Assembly (NCBI GenBank): GCA_021201475.1
Contig: JAJQEV010000079.1
Span: 18,679 to 53,637, forward strand
Reading direction: 5' to 3'
DNA length: 34,959 bases
Source: Clostridiales bacterium
Lineage (GTDB): Bacteria; Bacillota; Clostridia; Oscillospirales; Oscillospiraceae
Of this stretch, positions 1-8,812 are shown in pieces. The translations under genes and the position numbers were made by a program. Positions within the stretch are counted from its first letter, which is position 1, and each line of letters opens with the position of its first letter. Under the pieces are notes generated by a model. That model saw nothing but the letters and a program-made list of their open reading frames with translations. It ran no database searches and was not told the DNA's origin.

Positions 1-1752
1 GAAGCCGAGCCTGAGGAAACCGATGAGGCCGAAGCCGGGGAATCCTCTGAGGCCGAGGATGAGGATCCGGATCCCGTCCTGGAAGAGCTGTGTATTGATG
101 ACACCTTGCAGCTTTCCCTGTCTGAGGACTGTGAGAATGTGACCTGGAGCAGCAGCAACACCTCTGTCGCCTCCATCACGGAGGACGGCGTTGTGACTGC
201 GCTGGATGCCGGTACCGTGACCATCACTGCCACCATAGACGAGCGGGTGAAGTCCACCACCGTAATCAAGGTGCTGGAGCCCGTTTTGGCGGCGGAGACC
301 AGCGCCATGTACATCGGCAGCGTGGGCCTGCTGAGCATGGAGAACTACAACCAGGAGCTGACCTGGACCTCCTCCAAGCCGGAGGTGGCGACGGCGGACG
401 GCATGGGCGCGGTCACAGGCCTGACCACCGGCACCACCACCTTTACCACCCAAATCGCCGGTGAGACCTACAGCGTGGAAATGACGGTCTATGCGCTGCC
501 CAGTCTGGCAGACGGCAGCGTCACGGTCAATCTGGCTGCGGAAAAGGCCCTGACCTTTGACACTGAACTTCTGGACGGCGCCAGCACCATTTGGTTCTCT
601 GAGGATGAATCCATCGCCACTGTGGACGAAACCGGCACTGTGACGGGCGTTGCCCCCGGCACCACCAACATCATCTGCTACCTGAACGGCTGCGAGGTCT
701 CCGCCTCTGTGACCGTCAGCACCCCGACCCTGGACTATACCGAAATTACTTTGGTGGCCGGCAGCATCTATGAGCTGGAGCTGTCCGGCGCCAATAAGGA
801 TGCAGCCGTCTGGTCCTCCTCTGATGAGGATGTGGCCACTGTGACCCAGCACGGCACGGTGACGGCCAGCGGCACCGGCGACTGCGTGATTTCCGTAAAA
901 ATTAACGATTATGAAGTCAACTGCGACCTGCACATCCCCAATCCCAGCCTGAGCCAGTCCACCCTGACCCTGACGGTGGGCGGCACCAGCACCCTGACGA
1001 TGAAGCAGACCTTTAGCGAGGACATCACCTGGACTTCTTCCAACAGCGCAGTGGCCACCGTGGACGAGAGCGGTGTCGTCACCGCTGTGGCAGCAGGTAC
1101 CTGCACCATCAGCGGCACAGCCAACGGCGTCACCAATACCTGTGAAGTAACGGTCGATGCCGCCGTTGCCGTCACTACGGCCTCCACCGGCACGAGCAGC
1201 AGTTCCTCGTCCAGTTCGTCCAGCTCGTCCAGCGGCTCCAGCAGCTCCTCGTCCAGTTCGTCCAGCTCCACGACCTCCAGCACCACCAACGGCGGCAAAA
1301 AGGTTTTGTCGGCGGCGGCGTCCTTTGTCAGCAAGATCCGCTCCGACGGAGACTGGTACTATAAATCCGGCGCCAATATGAGCAAGCACCAGATCTCCTG
1401 CGGCAACTTTGTCACCTATGTGCTGAAGGCTGCCGGTTATGCCACCGGGACGGTCAGCCATGCCAGCTCCGGCTCCACGCCCTACGGCGCGTCCAACCTG
1501 GTCAACTGCACCATCATCAAGACCAACAATAAGAGCATCACCAAAATTGATTTGCAGCCCGGCGACATCGTGGTACGCAACGGCGGCTCCGCTCACTGCA
1601 TCGCCATCTTCGCCTACAAGAAGGGCGACACCTATTACTTCTACGGCGCCCAGAGTAGCACAGAGGTCAGCACCTATTACTGTGGCCCGGACAGCTCCGC
1701 CTCCAACTGGTGGAAGAATAACGGCGTCACCTGCGTGATTCGCCCCAACTGA
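1..1752 (+). CDS. Ig-like (BIG2) repeat surface protein with C-terminal NlpC/P60- or CHAP-like domain, 5' truncated
   Basis: The reading frame is open from base 1, so the N-terminus, including any signal peptide, lies outside the window; 583 residues are visible. An acidic Glu/Asp/Pro-rich stretch (about 1-30) precedes five Ig-like repeats of about 70-75 residues, each carrying the W(S/T)SS...VAT(V)...G.VTA...GT pattern of BIG2 domains. A Ser-dominated linker of about 40 residues follows (residues about 395-432). The last 150 residues contain SCGNFVTYVLKAAGY (candidate Cys nucleophile) and GSAHCIAIF (candidate His), as in NlpC/P60 or CHAP amidases. The likely role is an exported cell-wall-binding peptidoglycan hydrolase or adhesin. 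The domain calls are by pattern only; the enzyme's specificity cannot be told. A strong terminator follows the stop. Confidence 0.8.
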   Translation, partial: EAEPEETDEAEAGESSEAEDEDPDPVLEELCIDDTLQLSLSEDCENVTWSSSNTSVASITEDGVVTALDAGTVTITATIDERVKSTTVIKVLEPVLAAETSAMYIGSVGLLSMENYNQELTWTSSKPEVATADGMGAVTGLTTGTTTFTTQIAGETYSVEMTVYALPSLADGSVTVNLAAEKALTFDTELLDGASTIWFSEDESIATVDETGTVTGVAPGTTNIICYLNGCEVSASVTVSTPTLDYTEITLVAGSIYELELSGANKDAAVWSSSDEDVATVTQHGTVTASGTGDCVISVKINDYEVNCDLHIPNPSLSQSTLTLTVGGTSTLTMKQTFSEDITWTSSNSAVATVDESGVVTAVAAGTCTISGTANGVTNTCEVTVDAAVAVTTASTGTSSSSSSSSSSSSSGSSSSSSSSSSSTTSSTTNGGKKVLSAAASFVSKIRSDGDWYYKSGANMSKHQISCGNFVTYVLKAAGYATGTVSHASSGSTPYGASNLVNCTIIKTNNKSITKIDLQPGDIVVRNGGSAHCIAIFAYKKGDTYYFYGAQSSTEVSTYYCGPDSSASNWWKNNGVTCVIRPN

Positions 1753-1764
1753 CGTCAGCATAAC

Positions 1765-1806
1765 AAAATTCTCCCTTCTGCAAGCACGCAGAAGGGAGAA
1801 TTTTTT
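1765..1806. terminator. Bidirectional rho-independent terminator
   Basis: A 16-17 bp stem (arms 1765-1781 and 1788-1804) has A-rich left and T-rich right ends, so it can terminate both the surface-protein gene (plus) and the convergent glmS gene (minus). Confidence 0.9.
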
Positions 1807-1818
1807 CTGTGCTTTTAC

Positions 1819-3678
<1,860 letters not shown>

Positions 3679-3698
3679 AAGTGTTCCCACCTTTAAAC

Positions 3699-3763
3699 GC
3701 TGTCAGTCTTTCAGGCGGGATACCCGCCCGCGCCACGGCGCTGCTATTCTATGCCATGACAGC
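3699..3763 (-). promoter_or_regulatory. Structured 5' leader of glmS (not a recognisable glmS ribozyme)
   Basis: In the minus-strand transcript a 7-bp outer helix (3757-3763 with 3699-3705) encloses two hairpins: GCGC/GCGC at 3730-3741 and a 6-bp GGCGGG/CCCGCC stem at 3714-3728. The AAAGGTGG ribosome binding site follows directly. The leader is shorter than a glmS ribozyme and lacks the catalytic-core sequences I would expect, so its function is unknown. If transcription begins near 3760, only part of the outer helix would be transcribed from that promoter. Confidence 0.35.
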
Positions 3764-3766
3764 ACT

Positions 3767-3775
3767 ATCATACCA
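3767..3775 (-). promoter_or_regulatory. Candidate extended -10 promoter of glmS
   Basis: The minus strand reads TGG-TATGAT, matching an extended -10 element; no good -35 box lies 17 bases upstream. Transcription would start near 3760, about 80 bases before the glmS ATG. Confidence 0.5.
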
Positions 3776-3831
3776 CATCTTTGAGGAAACGAAAAGGGCT
3801 TTTTGCGCTTCGGCTCCCGCCGAAACAAACG

Positions 3832-3861
3832 CAGGCAGGGGCGCGGCCGCGCCCCTGCCTG
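3832..3861 (-). terminator. Perfect 30-bp GC palindrome after galE
   Basis: A perfect inverted repeat 22 bases past the galE stop can form a very stable hairpin. On the minus strand it is followed only by a weak T-rich stretch (GCGTTTGTTTC), so it is probably a leaky terminator that may allow read-through into glmS. Confidence 0.55.
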
Positions 3862-3882
3862 TGCAGTGAGAGGGAAGGCCCG

Positions 3883-4899
3883 TCAGCTTTCAAAGCCGTT
3901 GGGGTTGTTCTTCTGCCAGCGCCAGGAGTCCTGGCACATCTCCGCCAGGCCCAGCTCCGCGTGCCAGCCCAACTCCTCACCGGCCTTGGAGGGGTCGGAG
4001 TAGCAGGTGGCCAGGTCGCCGGCCCGGCGGCCCTTGATGACGTAGGGAATCTCCACCTGGTTGACCTGGCTGAAGGTGTTCACCACGTCCAGCACGGAGT
4101 AGCCCACGCCGGTGCCCAGGTTGTAAACCGCCAGGCCGCACTGCCGCCCGATGGCATCCAGGGCCTTCACATGGCCCTTGGCCAGGTCTACCACATGGAT
4201 ATAGTCCCGCACGCCGGTGCCGTCAGGGGTGTCATAGTCGTTGCCGTAGACGCTGAGCTGGGGCAGCTTGCCCACTGCCACCTGGGTGATGTAGGGCATC
4301 AGATTGTTGGGAATGCCGTTGGGGTTCTCCCCGATCAGGCCGCTCTGGTGAGCGCCGATGGGATTGAAGTACCGCAGCAGCACCACGTTCCACTCCTTGT
4401 CGGCAAACTGCACGTCGGTGAGGATCTGCTCGATCATGCTCTTGGTCCAGCCGTAGGGGTTGGTGGGGGAGCCCTTGGGGCAGCTTTCCGTGATGGGAAT
4501 CTCCGCCGGAGAACCGTAAACCGTGGCGGAGGAGGAGAAAATCAGGTTCTTGCAGCCGTGGGCCCGCATGACCTCCAGCAACACCAGGGTGCCGGTCAGG
4601 TTGTTGTCATAGTATTCCAGGGGTTTGGCGACGCTTTCGCCCACCGCTTTCAGCCCGGCGAAGTGAATCACGCAGTCAAAGTGGTTTTCCGCAAAGACCT
4701 GCTCCAGCCCAGCCCTGTCCCGAAGGTCCACGGTGTAGAGCTTCGGCTCAGTGCCGGTGATGACGCTCACCCGCTTCAGGCTCTCCGGGCTTGCGTTGAC
4801 CAGGTTGTCCACCACAACGACAGTGTGACCCTCCTGAATCAGTTCGATGGCAGTATGGCTCCCGATGAAGCCCGCGCCTCCGGTCAAAAGAATGTTCAT
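3883..4899 (-). CDS. galE: UDP-glucose 4-epimerase
   Basis: Interconverts UDP-glucose and UDP-galactose for the Leloir pathway and cell-surface glycans. The 338-aa protein has the usual length. The NAD-binding GGAGFIGSH motif is at residues 7-15, and Ser124, Tyr149 and Lys153 (SSSATVYG, NPYGWTK) fall at the same numbers as in the E. coli enzyme. The ATG at 4899 follows AGGAGG at good spacing. The gene has its own consensus promoter and is divergent from the cytidylate-kinase-like gene at 5158. Confidence 0.96.
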   Translation of the reverse strand: MNILLTGGAGFIGSHTAIELIQEGHTVVVVDNLVNASPESLKRVSVITGTEPKLYTVDLRDRAGLEQVFAENHFDCVIHFAGLKAVGESVAKPLEYYDNNLTGTLVLLEVMRAHGCKNLIFSSSATVYGSPAEIPITESCPKGSPTNPYGWTKSMIEQILTDVQFADKEWNVVLLRYFNPIGAHQSGLIGENPNGIPNNLMPYITQVAVGKLPQLSVYGNDYDTPDGTGVRDYIHVVDLAKGHVKALDAIGRQCGLAVYNLGTGVGYSVLDVVNTFSQVNQVEIPYVIKGRRAGDLATCYSDPSKAGEELGWHAELGLAEMCQDSWRWQKNNPNGFES

Positions 4900-4931
4900 A
4901 AGAATCGTTCCTCCTGCGAATTGATAGTTTC

Positions 4932-4959
4932 ATTATACCATTTGCACCGGCGCTGTCAA
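4932..4959 (-). promoter_or_regulatory. Promoter of galE
   Basis: On the minus strand TTGACA (4959-4954) is followed after 16 bases by TATAAT (4937-4932), preceded by TG, giving a consensus vegetative promoter about 30 bases upstream of galE. Confidence 0.8.
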
Positions 4960-5052
4960 TCAAAAAATCCCCCTCAAAAGCGTAAAAAAGCTGTATTCCG
5001 CTGCGGAAAACACGTTTCATTGTGCTTTGTGCAAAACGCAGAGGAAATTCCC

Positions 5053-5081
5053 TTGACAGAGGCATAAAATTGTAATATAAT
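5053..5081 (+). promoter_or_regulatory. Consensus vegetative promoter
   Basis: TTGACA (5053-5058), a 17-base spacer and TATAAT (5076-5081) match the sigma-A consensus perfectly. It drives the gene at 5158, with a start expected near 5088. Confidence 0.85.
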
Positions 5082-5090
5082 GCAGTTACG

Positions 5091-5141
5091 ATGAGAGAAG
5101 TAGAATTGAACTTTGCGTATCTCACAGAATACAGGCTGTAA
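5091..5141 (+). CDS. Possible 16-aa leader peptide
   Basis: An ATG only about three bases past the expected transcription start opens a 16-codon frame (MREVELNFAYLTEYRL) whose stop lies one base before the AAGGAGGG ribosome binding site of the next gene. There is no room for a ribosome binding site, so it would have to be translated leaderless. It could be chance; no homolog is known to me. Confidence 0.2.
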   Translation: MREVELNFAYLTEYRL

Positions 5142-5157
5142 CAAGGAGGGTTTTATC

Positions 5158-5787
5158 ATGTTACCTGTCATTACCATTGCCCGTGAATACGGCAGCGCAG
5201 GCCACAGCATTGGCGAAATGGTCGCCAAGGAATTGGGGATGCCGTTCTACGACAGCGCAATCCTGGACCATGTGGCCGAGCAAAGCGGATTTACCAAGGA
5301 TGTCATTGCGGAGCAGGGGGAGTATGTCAACCAGCGCTCCAAGTTCTGGAGCGGCTTCTCCCTGAGCGGCGGCCTCTATTTTGAGGATCCCCAGGACATG
5401 ATCTACCGGCTGCAATGCAAGGCCATTCAGGACTTTGCCGCGGCGGAGCCCTGTGTCATCGTGGGCCGCTGTGCCGACTATGTGCTGAAGGATACCTGCG
5501 ATACGCTGAGGGTCTTTATTCACTCGGACTTTCCCTACCGCGTCAAGCGCATTCAGGAGGTCTATCACGAGAATCCCCCTGACCCCAAGAAGTATCTGCA
5601 GCAGCGGGACCGCAACCGTTCTACTTATTACAAGTATTACACCGACCATGAGTGGGGCGATTTCCGCAACTACAACCTGGATTTGGACAGCGGCTATCTG
5701 GGCATCGACCAGTGCGTCGCCATCATCGTTAATGCCGCCAGGCTGCGTGACACGGCGCCGGAGCCGACCCTGCCGCCGGTGGAATAA
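5158..5787 (+). CDS. Cytidylate kinase-like family protein (paralogue 1)
   Basis: A 209-aa protein of the cytidylate-kinase-like P-loop family. It begins ITIAREYGSAGHSIGEMVAKELG, a phosphate-binding-loop variant (GSAGHS), and has the family's VGRCADY, YYKYYTDHEWGDF and LDLDSGYLGID segments. The true substrate of this family is not established and may not be CMP. The start is the ATG at 5158, after AAGGAGGG at 7 bases. It is monocistronic behind a consensus promoter. A second family member lies at 7711, separated from it by the HTH gene and the perR-rbr operon. Confidence 0.85.
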   Translation: MLPVITIAREYGSAGHSIGEMVAKELGMPFYDSAILDHVAEQSGFTKDVIAEQGEYVNQRSKFWSGFSLSGGLYFEDPQDMIYRLQCKAIQDFAAAEPCVIVGRCADYVLKDTCDTLRVFIHSDFPYRVKRIQEVYHENPPDPKKYLQQRDRNRSTYYKYYTDHEWGDFRNYNLDLDSGYLGIDQCVAIIVNAARLRDTAPEPTLPPVE

Positions 5788-5800
5788 GCAAACAAGGATC

Positions 5801-5873
5801 CGGGGCGGGACCGTCCGCCCCGTCTTGACAAACAGAGGGAGCGTCCTGCGGGAAAGCGGGGGCGCTCCCTTTG
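5801..5873 (+). terminator. Two hairpins, possible weak terminators
   Basis: An 8-bp stem (5801-5808/5815-5822) and a second 8-bp stem (5836-5843/5863-5870) follow the gene. Only short T-rich tails follow each. Beyond them, to 5922, I see nothing recognisable. Confidence 0.45.
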
Positions 5874-5922
5874 CTATGCAAAGGGGCGATAGAACGGACT
5901 GGAAAATCGGACTACGCGACGC

Positions 5923-5963
5923 TGTCAAACAATTTTGACAACGCATTTTTGCAGATGTAAATG
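5923..5963 (+). promoter_or_regulatory. Promoter and palindromic operator candidate of the HTH gene
   Basis: TTGACA (5935-5940), 17 bases and TAAATG (5958-5963) form a plausible promoter. The -35 box is the right arm of a perfect inverted repeat, TGTCAAA (5923-5929) with TTTGACA (5934-5940) around a 4-base spacer. That is a typical operator shape for Xre-type repressors and suggests autoregulation. A TATAAT at 5994-5999 lacks a good -35. Confidence 0.45.
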
Positions 5964-6024
5964 CTGTTTGATAGAAAAAACAAAGATGATTCGATATAAT
6001 CCTTTCAGATGGAGGTCATATATT

Positions 6025-6462
6025 ATGGAGATTTGCGAGAAGCTGAAAAAAGCCAGAGCAGGTGCAGGCATGACGCAAGAGCAGGTTGCAGAGAAAATAG
6101 GTGTTTCTCGCCAGACAATTTCAAATTGGGAAAATGGCAAGACTTTACCCGATGTGATGAGCGTCATAAAATTAAGTGATCTTTATCAAGTGACTTTAGA
6201 CGAGTTGTTGAAAGGAGACAGTAAAATGATGGATAAAATTAAAAAAGACATGGATACTGTGAAAAGCAGCCAATCCCTAATGAAAGTTGCATGGATTTTG
6301 ATTATAGTCACTTTTCTGTTTTCTGTTTGGTGTAATAGTAGCTATGCCTATGATGGAAGCAATCCGATTTTACAGTTTACCCTTGCAGCTGTACCTTGGG
6401 TGTTGATGGGGGTAAGTATTGCTTGCATAGCAGCATCGGTTTCAAACAGGAAGAGAACTTGA
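6025..6462 (+). CDS. Xre-family HTH regulator with two C-terminal membrane segments
   Basis: A 145-aa protein. Residues 1-66 form a classic Xre/Cro HTH (MTQEQVAEKIGVSRQTISNWENGK); a short linker and two hydrophobic stretches (about 91-106 and 117-138) follow, so it should be a membrane-anchored DNA-binding protein. The start is the ATG at 6025, after GGAGG at 9 bases; upstream in-frame codons lack a ribosome binding site. It is much richer in A+T and in AAA/TTA-type codons than all its neighbours, which suggests recent transfer. The ligand and targets are unknown; the palindrome at 5923-5940 may be its own operator. Confidence 0.85.
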   Translation: MEICEKLKKARAGAGMTQEQVAEKIGVSRQTISNWENGKTLPDVMSVIKLSDLYQVTLDELLKGDSKMMDKIKKDMDTVKSSQSLMKVAWILIIVTFLFSVWCNSSYAYDGSNPILQFTLAAVPWVLMGVSIACIAASVSNRKRT

Positions 6463-6486
6463 GTTTATCAGCTAAGCGACCACAAA

Positions 6487-6524
6487 AGGAGGGGCAGCCC
6501 GTGGGGCTGCCCCTCCTGATTTCT
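6487..6524. terminator. Bidirectional terminator between HTH gene and rubrerythrin
   Basis: A 14-bp perfect stem (6487-6500/6504-6517) with a 3-base loop. On the minus strand it runs into TTTTGTGG, so it serves rubrerythrin best; on the plus strand the tail is weak (GATTTCTG). Confidence 0.8.
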
Positions 6525-6538
6525 GCGCAGTGCCTGCG

Positions 6539-7072
6539 TCAATAATTCTCCGCCCTGACCTCGAAATAGCTCTGGGGATGGGCGCAGACCGGGCACACCT
6601 GGGGGGCCTTCTTACCCATGACCAGGTGGCCGCAGTTGCGGCACTCCCACATGGTCAGCTCGCCCTTGGCGAAGACCTCCTGCATCTCCACATTGTGGAG
6701 CAGGGCGCGGTAGCGCTCCTCGTGGTGCTTCTCCACCTCGCCCACCATGCGGAATTTGGCGGCCAGGGCAGTGAAGCCCTCCTCTTCGGCCTCCTTGGCG
6801 AAGGTGGCGTACATATCCGTCCACTCGTAGTTCTCGCCCTCGGCGGCGGACAGCAGGTTCTGGGCGGTGTCGCCCAGGCCGCCCAACTCCTTGAACCACA
6901 TCTTGGCGTGTTCCTTCTCGTTCTCGGCGGTTTTCAGGAACAGGGCCGCGATTTGCTCATAGCCCTCCTTCTTGGCGACGCTGGCGAAATAGGTGTACTT
7001 GTTGCGGGCTTCGCTCTCACCGGAGAAAGCGGTTTTCAGGTTGGCTTCGGTCTTGGTGCCTTTCAGTTCCAT
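6539..7072 (-). CDS. rbr: Rubrerythrin
   Basis: Non-haem di-iron peroxidase that removes hydrogen peroxide in anaerobes. The 177-aa protein has the ferritin-like four-helix domain, with iron ligands around Glu20, E52-x-x-H55 and E114-x-x-H117, and a C-terminal rubredoxin-like domain with Cys144/147 and Cys160/163. The ATG at 7072 follows AAGGAG. It lies 45 bp downstream of perR on the same strand with no terminator between, so the two are probably co-transcribed and derepressed by peroxide. Confidence 0.96.
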   Translation of the reverse strand: MELKGTKTEANLKTAFSGESEARNKYTYFASVAKKEGYEQIAALFLKTAENEKEHAKMWFKELGGLGDTAQNLLSAAEGENYEWTDMYATFAKEAEEEGFTALAAKFRMVGEVEKHHEERYRALLHNVEMQEVFAKGELTMWECRNCGHLVMGKKAPQVCPVCAHPQSYFEVRAENY

Positions 7073-7117
7073 GGTTCAAATCTCCTTTTTTAATTAGTTT
7101 GTGTGATTGTTGGTAAG

Positions 7118-7492
7118 TTATGCGGATTGGCTCTCACCGCCCCGGCAGGCGGGACAGATGTAGTGAACGCTCAGGTCGTAGGACTCCACAGGGATGCCCA
7201 GCTGTTCCTCCAGCATCCGGGAAAAGTTGCCCAGCTGGATGTCGGCCAGCCTTCCGCAGCGGTCACAAATCAGGTGGTCATGGGGGGTCATGGTCTTATC
7301 ATACCGATCCGCCTGGTCGGGGATGCGCACCCGGCGAATCTGCCCCTCCTGCACCAGGGCGGCCAGGTTGTTGTACACCGTGGCCATGGCGATGGTGGGC
7401 TGAACCTCCTTCACCTGTAAGTAGAGCTGCTCTGCGGTGGGATGGCCGTCGCATTGGCGGAGCAGTTGTAAAATCAGCGCTCTGTATCGCAT
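7118..7492 (-). CDS. perR: PerR-type peroxide-responsive Fur-family repressor
   Basis: A 124-aa Fur-family regulator. It has a winged HTH (HPTAEQLY...ATVYNNLAALV), the sensor residues expected of PerR by alignment to Bacillus (His17, Asp65, His71, His73, Asp84) and a structural zinc site C76-x2-C79/C113-x2-C116. The start is the ATG at 7492, after GGGAGG at 5 bases; an in-frame extension upstream would run through the promoter and PerR box. The N-terminus is about 20 residues shorter than B. subtilis PerR. It heads an operon with rubrerythrin and has a PerR box at its own promoter. Confidence 0.88.
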   Translation of the reverse strand: MRYRALILQLLRQCDGHPTAEQLYLQVKEVQPTIAMATVYNNLAALVQEGQIRRVRIPDQADRYDKTMTPHDHLICDRCGRLADIQLGNFSRMLEEQLGIPVESYDLSVHYICPACRGGESQSA

Positions 7493-7513
7493 AGCGTCCT
7501 CCCATTCTAAGAA

Positions 7514-7528
7514 TTGGAATAATTCTAA
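7514..7528 (-). promoter_or_regulatory. PerR box
   Basis: On the minus strand TTAGAATTATTCCAA matches 11 of 14 specified positions of the TTATAATnATTATAA PerR consensus. It overlaps the expected transcription start of perR-rbr, the right place for repression. Confidence 0.7.
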
Positions 7529-7532
7529 TTCT

Positions 7533-7560
7533 ATTATAGCAGAAGAATCCGATTTGTCAA
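7533..7560 (-). promoter_or_regulatory. Promoter of the perR-rbr operon
   Basis: TTGACA (7560-7555), a 16-base spacer and TATAAT (7538-7533) on the minus strand, with the start expected near 7526, inside the PerR box. Confidence 0.8.
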
Positions 7561-7615
7561 GCATTATTTTCAATTTTTTCTGGCAGAATATTGATTTTGA
7601 TTTTTTATAAACTTC

Positions 7616-7644
7616 TTGCAATTTTGGCCGAGCCAGTGTATAAT
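7616..7644 (+). promoter_or_regulatory. Promoter of the second cytidylate-kinase-like gene
   Basis: TTGCAA (7616-7621), 17 bases and TATAAT (7639-7644); the leader to the ATG at 7711 is about 60 bases. Confidence 0.7.
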
Positions 7645-7710
7645 GATAGTAGAAAATCGGCGGCGTGTCGGCAGCTCTGCCCGCAGGCGACCCACAGGGA
7701 GGTTCACAGT

Positions 7711-8304
7711 ATGAAGAGTATCATCACCATCGGCAGGCAGTTCGGCAGCGGCGGCCGGGAAATCGGCCTCAAGCTGTCCCAGGAATTGGGCTACGCCTTT
7801 TATGACAAGGCTGTGCTGGCGGATGCCGCGAAAAAGCTGGGGGTCTGCGAGGCCCTGCTGGAGCAGAGCAGTGAAAGCTCCATGGGCGCCTTCATCTACA
7901 ACGTGGTGCTGAACAACCGGGAGGAGTCCTTTGAGGATAAGCTGGCCAAGCAGGAGTTTGACTACCTCCGCAAGCAGGTCAAGAAGGGCCCCTGCGTCAT
8001 CATTGGCCGCTGCGCCGGCTATCAGTTCCGGGAAGAGCCCGGCCTGTTCAGCATTTTCATCACCGCCCCCATGGAGCAGCGGGTGGAGCGCATCCTCTCC
8101 CTGAAGGAGACCTACGGCGCGGACAATGAGAAGGCCGCCAGGCGGATGATTCAGCATACCGACAAGAAGCGCGCCAACTACTATAACTACTACACCAACC
8201 AGCGCTGGGACGATATGAACCAGTACCACCTGATTCTGGACAGCACCCTGATGGGCATCGACGGCACCGTGGACGCCCTGGCCCAGTTCATCCGGAACAC
8301 CTGA
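7711..8304 (+). CDS. Cytidylate kinase-like family protein (paralogue 2)
   Basis: A 197-aa member of the same family as the gene at 5158. It shares ITIGRQFGSGGREIGLKLSQELG with a GSGGRE phosphate-binding loop, IIGRCAGY, NYYNYYTNQRWDD and LILDSTLMGID. The ATG at 7711 follows AGGGAGG at 8 bases. The loop differs from paralogue 1 (GSAGHS), so the two may prefer different substrates. It has its own promoter and a strong terminator and is therefore a single-gene unit. Substrate unknown. Confidence 0.85.
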   Translation: MKSIITIGRQFGSGGREIGLKLSQELGYAFYDKAVLADAAKKLGVCEALLEQSSESSMGAFIYNVVLNNREESFEDKLAKQEFDYLRKQVKKGPCVIIGRCAGYQFREEPGLFSIFITAPMEQRVERILSLKETYGADNEKAARRMIQHTDKKRANYYNYYTNQRWDDMNQYHLILDSTLMGIDGTVDALAQFIRNT

Positions 8305-8321
8305 ACCGCACACAGAAAGAT

Positions 8322-8366
8322 ACCCTCCGCATTGCGTCTTGCACGCGCTGCGGAGGGTGATTTTTT
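8322..8366 (+). terminator. Rho-independent terminator
   Basis: A 10-bp stem (8322-8331/8349-8358) is followed by GATTTTTT. It lies 17 bases past the kinase-like gene and just before the end of the convergent DUF3783 gene. Confidence 0.85.
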
Positions 8367-8367
8367 G

Positions 8368-8757
8368 TTATTGAGCCGTTTCCGCCGAGGTGATGGCGTC
8401 CCGCTCCTTCAGCAGCTCCCGCTGCAGGGTGATGACGTTCCACCGGGCGTTGTCCGGCGTCAGGATGCACTTGACCACCCTGGCCCCGGTGGCGTTCAGC
8501 CCGGCCACCACGGCATCCAGCCGCTCATCGTTGGCGAAGCCGCACAGCACCGCCATGGGCACCTCCAGCTCCGGCCCGATATAGGGCGCTCTGGCGTACA
8601 GGGAGCGGGTCTGGTTGACCTGGGTCAGGGTGCCGATGGACCGGTTATACAGGCTGCGCTCCACCCGCACGGCGGAGACGCCCAGCCCCTGGGCCGCGGC
8701 GGTCAAAGCATTGGCGCTCATCACGTCGCAGCCGAACAGTAAAATCAGTTCCTTCAT
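8368..8757 (-). CDS. DUF3783-like protein of unknown function
   Basis: A 129-aa protein with a Rossmann-like start (ELILLFGCD) and a C-terminal half (MAVLCGFANDERLDAVVAGL...VVKCILTPDNARWNVITLQREL) that resembles DUF3783. No catalytic motif is evident. It lies 55 bp downstream of glgB on the same strand with no convincing terminator between, so it is probably co-transcribed with glgB. The ribosome binding site is weak (AGAGG). Family assignment is from memory of the motif and is moderate. Confidence 0.65.
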   Translation of the reverse strand: MKELILLFGCDVMSANALTAAAQGLGVSAVRVERSLYNRSIGTLTQVNQTRSLYARAPYIGPELEVPMAVLCGFANDERLDAVVAGLNATGARVVKCILTPDNARWNVITLQRELLKERDAITSAETAQ

Positions 8758-8812
8758 GGCGCCTCTTTTTCCGGAACGGGCCGGGGCGTGAACCGCCCCG
8801 ACCCTGTGAATG

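Noticed and set aside
1157-1381. Pro/Arg/Ala-rich frame inside the surface-protein gene
   Set aside because: Out-of-frame reading of the poly-Ser tract.
3679-3882. glmS ribozyme upstream of glmS
   Set aside because: The conserved core sequence is not seen and the leader is too short; kept only as an unclassified structured leader.
3781-5067. Long plus-strand frame (428 codons) opposite galE
   Set aside because: Shadow of galE; it also runs through the galE promoter and has no ribosome binding site.
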